Part shown: positions 44,699 to 55,073 of the stretch, one piece after another
Layout: every line of letters begins with the position of its first letter
How positions within the stretch are numbered: position 1 is the stretch's first letter
Origin: Closterium sp. NIES-65
Lineage: Eukaryota > Streptophyta > Zygnematophyceae > Desmidiales > Closteriaceae
Reading direction: 5' to 3'
DNA: 64,000 bases
NCBI GenBank assembly: GCA_948144175.1
Contig: CANXME010001984.1
Span: 124,001 to 188,000 of the forward strand
Notes under the pieces: generated by a model
The model's database searches: none
Seen by the model: the letters and a program-made list of their open reading frames with translations, nothing else
Told to the model about the DNA's origin: nothing
Made by a program: the position numbers and the translations under genes

Positions 44699-47600
44699 CT
44701 ACATGTACTCCATTGCACTAAGCAACTCTCCATGCTCTTCGAAGTACGTAACCATCCTCTGTAGAAAGGGGTTATTGTTCACTGTGTCGCAGTTACACAC
44801 AATGCAGCACTGTCGGCGGGCTCTTGTGACAGCTACATTCATTCGCCGCTCATCCGCCAAGAACCCAACCTACTTATACAAGGGCAATAGTAGTGAGGCG
44901 AGGGGGGGGAAGTGGCATGGAAAAAATAGTTAGTATAAGCATTTGCCAAAGACGGAGTGATGCACTGTACTGCACTACCAAAACAGAAATCAACCAATCG
45001 CGTACCTCTCCAGTGTCATTGGAGCGGACCATGGAGATGATAATGGCCTCCTTCTCCCTCCCCTGAAACCCATCAACAGTGCTGATCTCCACGCGAGCCA
45101 GCTGCCGAGAGTCCTCTCTGAATGACTTGAGTAAGCCCACCTGGGGTGTCGAGATCAGGAAAGAGTAATGCAGAGGGTTGAAAAGAGCGTTCAATTGTTC
45201 CATAACGATAGCTCGCAGAGCAATCGCGAGACACCCATGTGGTGGAAATTACTCAAATTACAAGCAGCTGTTGCATCCATGTATCATGTGGCCATTTCAG
45301 TAACCCACCTGTGCACTGTACGGCGTGACAATCCCTATGTCCCCCGCATCCACCCCAGCCTCCAGCAACCGCCTCACATGTGCCACCACCACCCTCGCTT
45401 CCCCCTCATTCCGCAAACTCTCCCCCTCCTCCTCCCTTTGCTCCTCCACATCATCACACCCCGTCGTATCCACAAGCACCAGCCGAGCCTCCGTGACAGG
45501 CCCAGAAACCACCCCCGGCAGGTCCGGAAGCCCGTGGCTGGCCACCGAGGCATGCGCGGACAGCAGCGACTGGTACAGCTCGTCAGACGCCCAGCACATG
45601 ATGTCCTTGTGCATGCGGTACTGAACGGTGAGCATGGATGTGATGCGGTCCCCGTAGAGGCGGTGCAGGCGCTCGAAGAGAGTGACCCCGAGGCCGCGCT
45701 TCTGAGCCTCGTCGCACTGCACGGTGGGCGGCAGCTGCAGGTGGTCCCCTGACAGGATGCAGCGTGGGGCTTTGAGCACCGCTGCCCAGCAGGACACCTC
45801 CAGAGCCTGTGCTGCCTCGTCTATCACCACCAGGTCGAATGTCAGGGGCTGGAGGGAATGGGGGAACGGCAGCGGGAGGGGAGAGAAGGGAAGAGGTGGC
45901 AAGGAGAGAGGAGGAGACAGAGTGTCAGTTGCAGCACCGACACCTCCTCCAAGGCCTGTGCCGCCTCGTCTATCACCACCAGGTCGAACGTCAGGGACTG
46001 GGGGGATGGGGATGGCAAGGGGGCGGGAAAGGAATGTGAGAGAACGGGAGCGGATTGATTTGGGCGGGGATGTGAGGCGAGGGGAGGGGAGGGGAGGGGA
46101 AAGAACAAAAGAGAAGGTAGAAATCGAGAGTCAGTTTCAGCATAAGACGTTCAGGGCTTGTGGTGCCCCGTCAGAGACCACTGGGTCAAAGGAGAAGAGG
46201 CGAAATGCAGGTGCTATCTTCACTTCACTGCCCTGTGCCACTGCTGCCTCTATGCCTTCCCCAATGCTACAACAACTCACCTCAAGGTGCCGTGACAAAC
46301 AGCCAGTGAGAGTGGTGAGCACAACGTTGGAGTCCTTTAGCACGTCCTCCACTGCGCGCTGCTGCCGCTGCCTCTCCTCCTTGCCCAGCCGCCGCAGGTC
46401 CCTCTGGATCTCGCCCCTCTCCCGTCTTATCCTCGTTTTTAGCAGCTTCCCTGATAGCTGCTGCATCTCCTTGCGCACGTCCTTGGCCAGCGCACTGTTG
46501 TCCGACTGCTGCACCTGGTGGGGGGCGAGCAGGGCGGGCACGGGGGAGCGGCAGAAAGAGAGAGACGGGAGAAAGATAGAGAGAGAGCAACGGGAGGGTA
46601 AAGGAAAGAGAGGGGTGCTGCATCTCGTTGCGCACGTCCTTGGCCAGCGCACTATTGTCCGACTGCTGCACCTGGTGGTGTGGGGGGGGCAGGGAGGGCA
46701 GGGGGGAGGGGCAGAAAGGGAGAGAGAATGGAAGAAGGGAGAGAGAGAGAGGAACGGAGGGTAAGCCTGTTGGCCAGCGTGCTGTCGCCCAACTGCTGCA
46801 CCTGGTGGGGGGTGAGAACAGGAAAGGACACAGGGTTGGGGCGAGTATGGGACAAGGGAGGGCAAGAAGGCGAGAGGGAGAAGGGAGGGAGTGAAACGCG
46901 GAAGAACAATGCAAGAAAATTCAGAGGAGCGAGGGAAAGAGAACCCATGCATCAGATTGCGGAGAGATTGCGGTGAGCAGATGGCACATACACATGCCGG
47001 GACGTATGCATGTATGTGGTGGCATACGCTTGTCATGGTGCATGCATGCATGTGGTGCCATACCAGGGCATCAAGGGAGGAGTTGAGGATGGATGGCAGC
47101 AGGCGAGCGGGATGCCCCACTCTCACTGCCCGCACCTGCACGCACGGCAGTAGACGGGTGGGGCAGGCAGGGCAGGGCGAGGGGGACAGGGCGAGGGGGA
47201 CAGGGCGAGGGGGACAGGGCGAGGGGTCCAGCACAAGGGGGACAGGAAAAGTACAAAAACAATATGTCTTGATAAAAGCTAGGGAGTTTGCGAGGGCAGG
47301 CCAGCGGACTTGTGAGTTGGTACAGTGTGAAATTGGAGATATTGTCCGAGTAGGAAAGGAATATCATGGAGGTATAGCTGTTATTCAGTAGATATATCAT
47401 GTAGGAGGCACCTGCTTGTGCGGCACGAGTCTCTCCACAAGGTTGTCCACAGCGATGTTGGACGCCGCACACACCAGCACCTTGCTGCCCCGCTTCACCT
47501 CCTGCACCACCACCTGCACAAGGGCGCGAACGCGGAAGGGTGGTGATGGAGGGAGGGAGTTGCACGGGAGTTGCCTGTGCCCAGCGACCCGTGGATGAGC

Positions 47601-50600
47601 GCCACGTGATGAGGACAGTCTCTTGGCCACGGCTGCCTTCTCTGACTCGTGTGGAAAGTAGTCGCAAACGCCCCGCACACTCACATCCACCACCAGAAGC
47701 CTCACCTCCACCACAGTGGTCGTTTTGCCGGTGCCCGGCGGCCCGTGAATGAGCGCCACGTGGTGCGCAGACAGGCTCTTAGCAACAGCTGCCTTCTGTG
47801 ACTCGTCCAGAGCGCGGTTGAAGGGTGTGAAGGGCGGCGGGGCCTTGGCGAGGCGAGGCTCTGACTGGCCGAAGAGAACCTGATGGGGGGCGAGGGGGAG
47901 GGGAGGGAGGCAGGAGAGGTGGGGAAGGATGAGCCGCGGCCCCAGGCCTGATCAACGGGCACTCCCAGAATATCCCGCATGCGCTTGTACATCACATCAT
48001 TCGCCTGTGCTCACCGGGATAAGCGCCGCCCCGGGCCTCCCAACCGTGCTCACACCCACATCCCCCGTCCGACTCAGCGCCCCTAGTGTATCGCGCATGC
48101 GCTTGTACGTGACATCATTGGCCAGCTTCTCTATCCGCACAGGAGCGTCCAGCCCGTCCCCATCGGGCACGTCATCCACGGCCACCACCACCGCATCCTC
48201 CCTCACGCGGTACACCACCCCCTGCGCTATCGCCGCCTGCGCGCCCTCCGCCTTGTTCGCCCGTATCGCCACCACGTCGTGCGGAGTGAACTTGTGCGGC
48301 GGCAGCACCGGACCAGACGCTCGCGAACCCGAACCTGCAGGTCCGGCGTCTGCTGTGGCGCCTTTGCTTGCACCTTTTCCAGTCTTGTTGGAGACGAGGG
48401 TGAGGAGGGTCTTGCCCATGAGGCCTGATGTGGCCTCCGTGCAGCGCAGGTGGCACAGCACTCGCCCCTTGGCCTGCGCTGACGCTAGTGAGCGGGTTGA
48501 TGCTGCCTCTTCTGCTAAAGCCACCTCCGCGTCCTGTGGGTGTGCACAGGGGGAGGGGAGAAGGGGAGGAGAGGAGGAAGGGTGTAGGAGGGAGTGAGAG
48601 CAGTGCAGGTGGCACAGCACTCGCCCCTTGGCCTGCGCTGACGCCAGTGAGCGGGTTGATGCTGCCTCTTCTGCTAGTGCCACTTCCGCGTCCTGTGGGT
48701 GTGCACAGGGGGAGGGGAGAAGGGGAGGAGAGGAGGAAGGGTGTAGGAGGGAGTGAGAGCAGTGCAGGTGGCACAGCACTCGCCCCTTGGCCTGCGCTGA
48801 CGCTAGTGATGCTGCCTCTTCTGCTAGTGCCACCTCTGCATCCTGTGGGTGTGGGGGGTAAAGGCAGAGGGGAGAAGGGTTGGAATGGGGAGGAATGGTG
48901 TGAACTGTGAAGGAATGGGGTCTCAGAGCAGATCTGTGCTCATGAAGAAGGGCAGCAGTAGGCAAGGTCGCCTTTAGCAAAGGGACGATAGTCAACCAGT
49001 GAAAAAAAGTAACCCTCGAAAAAAATTGATTAAGATCCAAACGTACAACTCAGTTCAAACTCTAGACGAAAGCAAACATGTTTCGGCTTCGCACGGGGAT
49101 CATACCCGCTAGGCCTTCATGAGTGCAAGAGTTCAAAGTGAAAGAGCGAACAAGCAAGGGGTCTTAAAGAACACCCAAGCCTCGAGATCTACACAGGGAA
49201 ATCCTACCCCGGGCGCGTAACTAGATAAGAAATGCGCCAACTAGACACAAAAGAAAATTCCTAGGTGTCCAGTCACTCTTCGGGTTTGTCTTCGGCAGTC
49301 TTGGAATTGGGTGGTGGTAACCTCGCGCGAACCAGGCACTGTTGCACGTTACGTGCACACTTCCAAGCAACAAGAATTCGATCAATATAAAAATTGCGGG
49401 TAAAGAGACGACTTTTGAGGCGCCTCAAAAGTACCCCTAATTTGAGACGGGCAGTCACAGGTGTGAAAACCGCCTTCAAAACTAGGGGCCCGCGTGATGA
49501 AGTTGAATCCTGTTGCTTGAATAAGTGTCGCGCCGAGGTCTGCTCGAGAAGATCACCGCGTTGTAGAAAGACGACGCTCCCGAAGATGGGGCGAAGGAAA
49601 TCCGGAGGGTAACCACGTGCACGAAGCCTGCGGAAGAAATCATGCTTCGTTGCGAGGAAGGCCGAGGCTGATGACGAGCGGAGTAGATACCGCTTCAATT
49701 CGGCCTGGATGAACCCAACCTTGCAGTGACGTGTGTGGTATGATGAAAATGGGAGGTAGAGATACCGGTTCATAGGTTTCTGGAAGGTCCGGAAATCCAA
49801 GGTACCGCAGGCAGCGAACCGGTCCCCCTTGTAGAGGACCATGTCGAGGAAATCCACTGACTGCCCCGAGACATGCCACGTAAGCTTGATATTCGGGTCG
49901 AGGCTGTTGAACGTGTTGAAGTACCGTTCCAGCTCATCTCTGGTTCCAGGCCAGACAATGAACCCATCGTCGATGTATCTCACGTGTCGAAGCGGCTGCG
50001 TCCCGGTCCACCTCTGCTTCAGCACCTCGTCCAGTCGGCTCATGAAAAGTACCGCAAAGCAGACCGCCACGGGAGTTCCCATGGCGGTCCCTTGAATCTG
50101 GCGGTAGACGTTGCCATTGAACTCCACGTAGGAATTCAACATGACCCACTCCAGCAGGGCCATGACCGGGAAGGCCTGACACGAGTTCTCCCTCTGCAGA
50201 AAGTCGCTGACCGTATCAAGACCGCGCCGAAGTGGAATACTGGGGTACAGCGCGATGACATCATACGTCGCCAGAAGCACATTTCGGGGAAGAGTAGTGC
50301 GTTCCAGCTCAAGTAGCAGCGAGAGGGAGTCGCGAAGGTAGGAAGGTTGTTTAAGAACCAGCGGCCGCAGTTCAGCATCCAACCAAGTGCTGACGTTAGT
50401 AGTGACCCACGAATGCGAAGCAGCGATCGGACGCCCCGCCAGGGTTTTTTTATGCAGCTTCGGTAGGATGTAAAATGCCGCTGGTTTCCAGCCCCCGCTA
50501 GGTTGATGTAAGAAATACCTCCATAGACTATCTGGAAGAGCAGGGCCCCATGCCACCTGAAGTGTGCGCAGTTGCTGGAAGACAGAATCTGTGGGATTGG

Positions 50601-53391
50601 AGAAGACTGGTTCGTAGGTGCTCCGGTCGTCGAGATGATCCAGACACAGCCTGACGTAGTGCTCCCTGTCTAACACCGTCACCCCCAAGTTCTTATCCGC
50701 CGGTTTAATCACCACGCTGCGGTCGGCTGCAATGGAACGCAGAGCCTGGGCGACGCCGAACGAGATGTTCCGAACACGCCTCGGTCTGTTAGCTTTCAAC
50801 AGGACAGAAAGGTCAGAAACCGTTTCATTGAAAACCTGCTCTGGAATCGGATTCACATCAGGGACCCAACCGGGATTCCGTACACGAAAACGCGAACCCG
50901 CCGCTGAACCACCTGACTCGTTGAAGAAAAAGTGAAGGGAAACCTGTCGGAGTAGCTGATCGAGTTCCACTCCGGAGGAAAGGGATATGGCGGGCGTTGG
51001 TATGAACTTCAGACCCAACCCAAGCGCCGTCTTCTCGTCAGGAGACAATATTCTGGTGCTCAGGTTGTGTACTCCCTGGTTCAGTATGCGCGACGTCGCC
51101 TGCCGATACGTCATGCGACCGAACCAGCGGAGAGCCAAATCATGGCTCGTTACTTGTTGCGCGGCCCTTTTCCGGGGCCGCCTCCGCCGTTTTTTGGACC
51201 CTTGGCGCTGGATTTGTCGTTGTTGTTGGCGCCTTTCCCCTGCTGCCCGTCGTCACCGTTGGAGTTCTGCGTTTTCGGCTTCTTAGCTCCGCGCTTCCTT
51301 CTCGGCTTCGAAGGCGCATCGTTCTTCTCCTTCTTAGCCTTGGAGTCCGCGTTGGAGGCTGTCGTAGGTTCCTGTTCACCCAGAGAGAGCTCCTTCTTGA
51401 ACTTCTTCGATAGCTTGGCTTCAACACTCGCTGTGATCTCCCTGCGAAGCTGATCCGCCATCTTCTTAGTGTGGTTCTTCAGGATCTCCTCCATCGACAG
51501 CTCTGTATCCATCTCCTTCAGTTCCTCCGCGGCAGCGGCTTTCTTCAAGTCCTCAGCGGCCTGCTTTCGCTGTCGATCCAGTTCTCGGATGACGATCTCA
51601 TCCTTAGCAGCAGCAATCTCAGAGTTAACCTTTTCGATGCAGCGTCCCTTCAAGCGACGAAATCGCTCCTTGGCGGCGTCAGACACCACCAGCTCTGGGT
51701 CGGCGGAAAGGCTTAGTATGTACTCCTCGAGCTTTGTTGCCAAAACCGTGACATGCGAGTTGCTCGCTGCCAGAATTTCCTCGACCTCCGCTTCTTTAGA
51801 CGAAATGAAATCCGCCTGGAGACGTTTCTGGTTCTCCAGATGCGTTGCTGCGACGAGCTCTGCAGATTTCTCCTTGATGGTGGCGTACTTTGTCTGGAAC
51901 TCCACCGCCTTCGTGCGGATACTGTGAAGTATCTCGCCCTTGTCGTTGAGCTCCTTCATCTTTTTCAATTTCGCCTTCGCCTTCAGATATGACTTGTAGT
52001 CGTCTCGAAAGCCCTTAACTGCAGACAGCGACCATCCCTTGAACGGCTCAGGGATTGGAGTAACGTCAGCAGTAGCTTCCGTCGCGAACGCGCACGAACG
52101 ACCCGACGAGCCAGCAGCGGGAAGAATTTCTGGTTGCTTCTCAATGAAACGATCATCGCGGACCAGTGGCAAGGGAGGGAACGTAGAACCTGCAACGCGA
52201 TACTGCTTCTCAGCAGAAAAACCCGGGCGGCCAGACGAACCCCCTCCGCGAGATGAATTCTTAGAGTGACGTCCCTTCATACCGGCCTCTTCTTCCGAAT
52301 AAAACTTTGTAAAGTCCCACGGATCTGTGCTCATGAAGAAGGGCAGCAGTAGGCAAGGTCGCCTTTAGCAAAGGGACGATAGTCAACCAGTGAAAAAAAG
52401 TAACCCTCGAAAAAAATTGATTAAGATCCAAACGTACAACTCAGTTCAAACTCTAGACGAAAGCAAACATGTTTCGGCTTCGCACGGGGATCATACCCGC
52501 TAGGCCTTCATGAGTGCAAGAGTTCAAAGTGAAAGAGCGAACAAGCAAGGGGTCTTAAAGAACACCCAAGCCTCGAGATCTACACAGGGAAATCCTACCC
52601 CGGGCGCGTAACTAGATAAGAAATGCGCCAACTAGACACAAAAGAAAATTCCTAGGTGTCCAGTCACTCTTCGGGTTTGTCTTCGGCAGTCTTGGAATTG
52701 GGTGGTGGTAACCTCGCGCGAACCAGGCACTGTTGCACGTTACGTGCACACTTCCAAGCAACAAGAATTCGATCAATATAAAAATTGCGGGTAAAGAGAC
52801 GGCTTTTGAGGCGCCTCAAAGGGGAGGAATGGTGTGAACTGTGAAGGAATGGGGTCTCAGAGCAGCACGCGGCTGACACACAACCCCAGCCAACCTCGGT
52901 AGACCTAGCGTAGGGGAGGGCAGTGGAGTGGCTCACCTTTTCGAGGTCCAGCAGAGGCCGCATCCGCTTGACGAACTCGTACACGTCGCTGCAGTCACTC
53001 ACGTCTGCCGCCACGCCCCCACGCACCCTCCCCACCCCCGCCGCCCCATACCCCATGCCTGCACCCCCCCTTCCCCCTCCTTCTCCTGATCCCCTTTTTC
53101 CGCCTCCTCTTCCCCCCACCCCCTTGCCCTCAGTGCCGCTTCCGCCCCTGTCGTCCCCCCCAAGAGCGTCAGCAGGCACATCCCATCCCAAATGCTGCTT
53201 CAGAGCGTCTCCCAGCTGGCGCGCTCCCATTGGCTGCTGCTGCTCCTGTTGCCACCCATCATCCGCTCCTACATGCAGCGTCCTGCCTTCCCCCTCAGAC
53301 TCTCCACCTTCCCGCCACAGCACTAACTGCCGTTGCGAGCCGCCCGGCATGTCCCGGCTCTCGTGTTGCCACCCATGAGTCTCCGCAAGGT
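44699..53391 (-). CDS. IGHMBP2/SMUBP2-type superfamily 1 helicase, nine or more exons, with a Penelope-like element in an intron
   Basis: Supported exons are 53391-52937, 48533-48015, 47879-47706, 47513-47412, 47135-47064, 46514-46281, 45848-45309, 45140-45006 and 44869-44699; from the second on they keep frame to the stop. Upf1-like helicase motifs appear in order: GPPGTGKTTTVVE (Walker A), CAASNIAVDNLVERL, VVIDEAAQALE (motif II), GDHLQLPPTV, SMLTVQYRMH, VDGFQGREKEAIIISMVRSN and NVAVTRARRQCCIV. The N-terminal DVYEFVKRMRPLLDLEK and the region GLMGKTLLTLVSNKTGK match the plant IGHMBP2-like branch; an RNA/DNA 5'-3' helicase role is inferred. Extra copies: DAEVALAEEAAS exon starts at about 48840-48780 and 48695-48605; VQQSDNSALAKDV at 46676-46618 and a fragment near 46805; motif II at 45998-45940 and a decayed one near 46190-46140. 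The last exon uses a TAG acceptor. The 4.4-kb intron holding 48932-52820 must be spliced across the element. Confidence 0.85.
49058..49133 (-). ncRNA. Candidate hammerhead-like ribozyme fold in the left pseudo-LTR
   Basis: On the minus strand a 10-bp helix with two wobble pairs (TTTGAACTCT with AGAGTTTGAA) encloses CTCATGA, a GGC/GCC hairpin, GAAAC and a GTC next to the helix. That is the order of a type I hammerhead (CTGATGA, stem II, GAAA, NUH). Position 5 of the core is C instead of the normally essential G, and an extra A precedes stem II, so activity is doubtful. Penelope-like elements are known to carry hammerheads in their flanking repeats. An identical copy is at 52449-52524 in the right pseudo-LTR. 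Confidence 0.4.
49273..51138 (-). CDS. Penelope-like reverse transcriptase, 621 aa, no GIY-YIG domain
   Basis: Conserved reverse transcriptase blocks are visible: VVIKPADKNLGVTVLDREHY near residue 137, KLHKKTLAGRPIAASHSWV, LLATYDVIALYPSIPL (first catalytic Asp), IQGTAMGTPVAVCFAVLFM, RYIDDGFIV (the catalytic pair) and SVDFLDMVLYKG. These are diagnostic of Penelope-like elements, which resemble telomerase reverse transcriptase. The chain stops soon after the linker segment RILVAWKCARNVQQCLVRARL, just where endonuclease-bearing relatives begin the GIY-YIG domain. It is therefore an EN-minus type by sequence. The last 49 or so codons are also present in the right pseudo-LTR. The start lies 12 bases after the ORF1 stop. 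Confidence 0.85.
   Translation of the reverse strand: MALRWFGRMTYRQATSRILNQGVHNLSTRILSPDEKTALGLGLKFIPTPAISLSSGVELDQLLRQVSLHFFFNESGGSAAGSRFRVRNPGWVPDVNPIPEQVFNETVSDLSVLLKANRPRRVRNISFGVAQALRSIAADRSVVIKPADKNLGVTVLDREHYVRLCLDHLDDRSTYEPVFSNPTDSVFQQLRTLQVAWGPALPDSLWRYFLHQPSGGWKPAAFYILPKLHKKTLAGRPIAASHSWVTTNVSTWLDAELRPLVLKQPSYLRDSLSLLLELERTTLPRNVLLATYDVIALYPSIPLRRGLDTVSDFLQRENSCQAFPVMALLEWVMLNSYVEFNGNVYRQIQGTAMGTPVAVCFAVLFMSRLDEVLKQRWTGTQPLRHVRYIDDGFIVWPGTRDELERYFNTFNSLDPNIKLTWHVSGQSVDFLDMVLYKGDRFAACGTLDFRTFQKPMNRYLYLPFSSYHTRHCKVGFIQAELKRYLLRSSSASAFLATKHDFFRRLRARGYPPDFLRPIFGSVVFLQRGDLLEQTSARHLFKQQDSTSSRGPLVLKAVFTPVTARLKLGVLLRRLKSRLFTRNFYIDRILVAWKCARNVQQCLVRARLPPPNSKTAEDKPEE
51150..52334 (-). CDS. 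ORF1 of the Penelope-like element, coiled-coil basic protein, 394 aa
   Basis: The frame begins MSTDPWDFTKFYSEEEAG. The middle is long alpha-helical sequence rich in Lys, Glu, Ala and Leu (KSYLKAKAKLKKMKELNDK and following, about residues 115-330). The C-terminal tail is Lys/Asn/Gly-rich and very basic (RRKRGAKKPKT). No known domain is recognised. The composition suggests a self-associating, nucleic-acid-binding protein comparable in role to ORF1p of other retroelements; that is inference. It lies immediately upstream of the reverse transcriptase on the same strand with a 12-base gap, so the second ORF may be reached by reinitiation. Confidence 0.7.
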   Translation of the reverse strand: MSTDPWDFTKFYSEEEAGMKGRHSKNSSRGGGSSGRPGFSAEKQYRVAGSTFPPLPLVRDDRFIEKQPEILPAAGSSGRSCAFATEATADVTPIPEPFKGWSLSAVKGFRDDYKSYLKAKAKLKKMKELNDKGEILHSIRTKAVEFQTKYATIKEKSAELVAATHLENQKRLQADFISSKEAEVEEILAASNSHVTVLATKLEEYILSLSADPELVVSDAAKERFRRLKGRCIEKVNSEIAAAKDEIVIRELDRQRKQAAEDLKKAAAAEELKEMDTELSMEEILKNHTKKMADQLRREITASVEAKLSKKFKKELSLGEQEPTTASNADSKAKKEKNDAPSKPRRKRGAKKPKTQNSNGDDGQQGKGANNNDKSSAKGPKNGGGGPGKGPRNK

Positions 53392-54061
53392 CTGATTGGA
53401 TGGGACCGGATGTGAATGAGAGAGAGGGAGCTCTATATATATAAATTGTTTTTTTTTTGGGAGAGAGAGTCAACAAGTCAGCAGAAACTCTCTCAAGTAG
53501 TTATTAGAGCAGTAATGAGCGCAAGCAAGAAGGTGAGTAGAGCGATCTCGCATGCAGCGCCTCGGATCACATTGCCAGCACCACCCCTCCCAGCACCACC
53601 CATCACCGGTCATCAACATCTCTCACCGTGCATCCCTCACCATGCAGTGCGGCGCGTTGCTTGGGCGTGAGGGAGGGCGGAAAGACCACGCGTGTCACCG
53701 GCAGCTGGGGATACGTGGCAACAGGGGAAAGGGGGAAGAAGGGGAGGGAATGCAGGGCGAGAATGAAGCCAAAAAAGGCAAGATACCAATGCATAAATGA
53801 AGGAAGCGAATCACGGAGATGGGTTTAGGGTTGGAGAGGCACGACCTGAACCCTATCCGTACATGTCTATGATGCATGCATCCATCCGTAGCAATCACTC
53901 CAGTGTCACAGTTCTGTCGGAAGCCCTGAACCCCCCAACCACAGTTATATTAAGAAAGAACCCGCCTGTCATCTTCCTCCGAACAATACAGCACTAGGAC
54001 GTGCTTACTCCAGCCGTCGCTTCTGCCTCCGCCGATGACGCAGTGCCATTTTCCCCACGAC

Positions 54062-54242
54062 CTGCGCTTTCCCCGTCGCTCGCGGAAGCTGCTATTTCCG
54101 CGGGTGCACTGACGGAAGCGGCGGGAGGGTGTGCGGGTTTGGCGGAAGCGTCCGCGGGAGGCGCGGAGACCTTCTGCGCGGTGCGGTTAAGCTGCGCGGC
54201 TTTTTTGGCCGCGGCCTTGCGCTTAGCCGCATCCGACACCAT
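54062..54242 (-). CDS. Candidate first exon of the helicase gene, uncertain
   Basis: A Met-initiated segment encodes a basic, Ala/Lys-rich start (MVSDAAKRKAAAKKAAQLNR) and then Ala/Ser/Pro-rich sequence. Ending the exon at 54062 with a weak donor (GTCGTG) gives the phase needed to join the helicase exon at 53391, for a total of about 860 residues, which fits the plant family. A stronger donor (GTAAGC, exon ending near 54013) gives the wrong phase. The first 20 residues also resemble the start of plant ABCF (GCN20-type) proteins, but no ABC domain follows on this strand. The assignment is an inference. Confidence 0.35.
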
Positions 54243-55073
54243 GCCGGGGGGGAAAGAAGGCGGAGGAAAGCCGGAGGCAGACGGCGGAGACGCAAACGGA
54301 CGGTTTAAACGTCGCTGCTATCCGTGCACGAAAACTTGCGTGCTGTTGTCTGATGCTGGCAAGTTGACGCCTCGCTACCCGTTAGTATTCCGTGACATGC
54401 AGCATTTCGGCATTCCGTGACAGAACCAAGGCTTAGCCGGCCATTTGCGTTGCTGGTGCCGATAAGAGAAGCTGGAGCAGAGGGAGTGAATGAGAGCTAT
54501 TCCAGTTGACAAGTGTTTCATGAAATGGAGTGGTGAAGGCAACAGCTGGAGCTTCAGTGCTGCAGCTAGCAATTGCAGTGTATGTCGAAATTATTTGAAG
54601 GTGTATGCGTGCAATCACTTTTTACCGCGTAAAATTCGTCAAGGTCCCCCAAATCCTTAGTCACGCATGCCCTGGTTGTCGAAACAAATGCCAGTGCGAT
54701 GTTCACGAGGAATCCTGTTTGCTTGGCTGTCCGCTTCCACTATGCTAACATGGCTCATCATGGCATGGCACCACGCAAGCACGCTCTCACACTCGAGCAA
54801 GCACCAAAATCAGCAGGCGACAGCGGTAACCATCTTCATGGCGGCTCGATGCTATGCAAAATTGCGCGGCAAATTCGCGCTGAACCCTTCTGCAAATAGA
54901 TCCGTAGCAGCCGTGTACTGTTGCGCTAATAGTTCACAGGAGAACACGGCTGCTCGTCGCTCTGCCGTTTTCGAAAAAGCAGGCTTCGTGATTTGCGAGT
55001 GGTTGTTTTACAGAAACGGATTAGGCAGGCAGGCGTAAGTAATCGTAGCAGGCCGCGCCGATTTGCTGTCGCC
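54243..55073. other. Intergenic region, no gene recognised
   Basis: This stretch lies between the candidate helicase first exon and a short candidate CYSTM exon. No coding segment is convincing on either strand. It should include the promoter of the helicase gene on the left side. Confidence 0.35.

Larger units (their letters stand above)
48932..52820 (-). mobile_element. Endonuclease-lacking Penelope-like element with pseudo-LTRs and a 45-bp target duplication
   Basis: The element is flanked by a perfect 45-bp duplication (48887-48931 and 52821-52865) that starts GGGGAGGAATGGTGTGAACT. Direct 498-bp pseudo-LTRs lie at both ends (48932-49429 and 52323-52820) and differ at about one position. 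Between them on the minus strand are an ORF1 (52334-51150) and a Penelope-type reverse transcriptase (51138-49273). The right pseudo-LTR contains the last 49 or so codons of the reverse transcriptase plus the 3' UTR, so the insertion is a partial head-to-tail dimer, typical of Penelope-like elements. No GIY-YIG endonuclease domain follows the reverse transcriptase. Both frames are open and the repeats nearly identical, so the insertion is young. Confidence 0.9.

Noticed and set aside
49081-49125. tRNA-like sequence (CGGGGATCATACCCGCTAGG)
   Set aside because: No cloverleaf with TTCGANNC loop or acceptor stem can be drawn; it is part of the pseudo-LTR hairpin.
53994-54242. ABCF (GCN20-like) gene start
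   Set aside because: Only the first 20 residues resemble it, and no ABC ATPase sequence follows on the minus strand; helicase exons do.
54001-54420. Plus-strand 139-codon frame
   Set aside because: It is antisense to the candidate helicase first exon and shows only Ala/Ser-rich composition.
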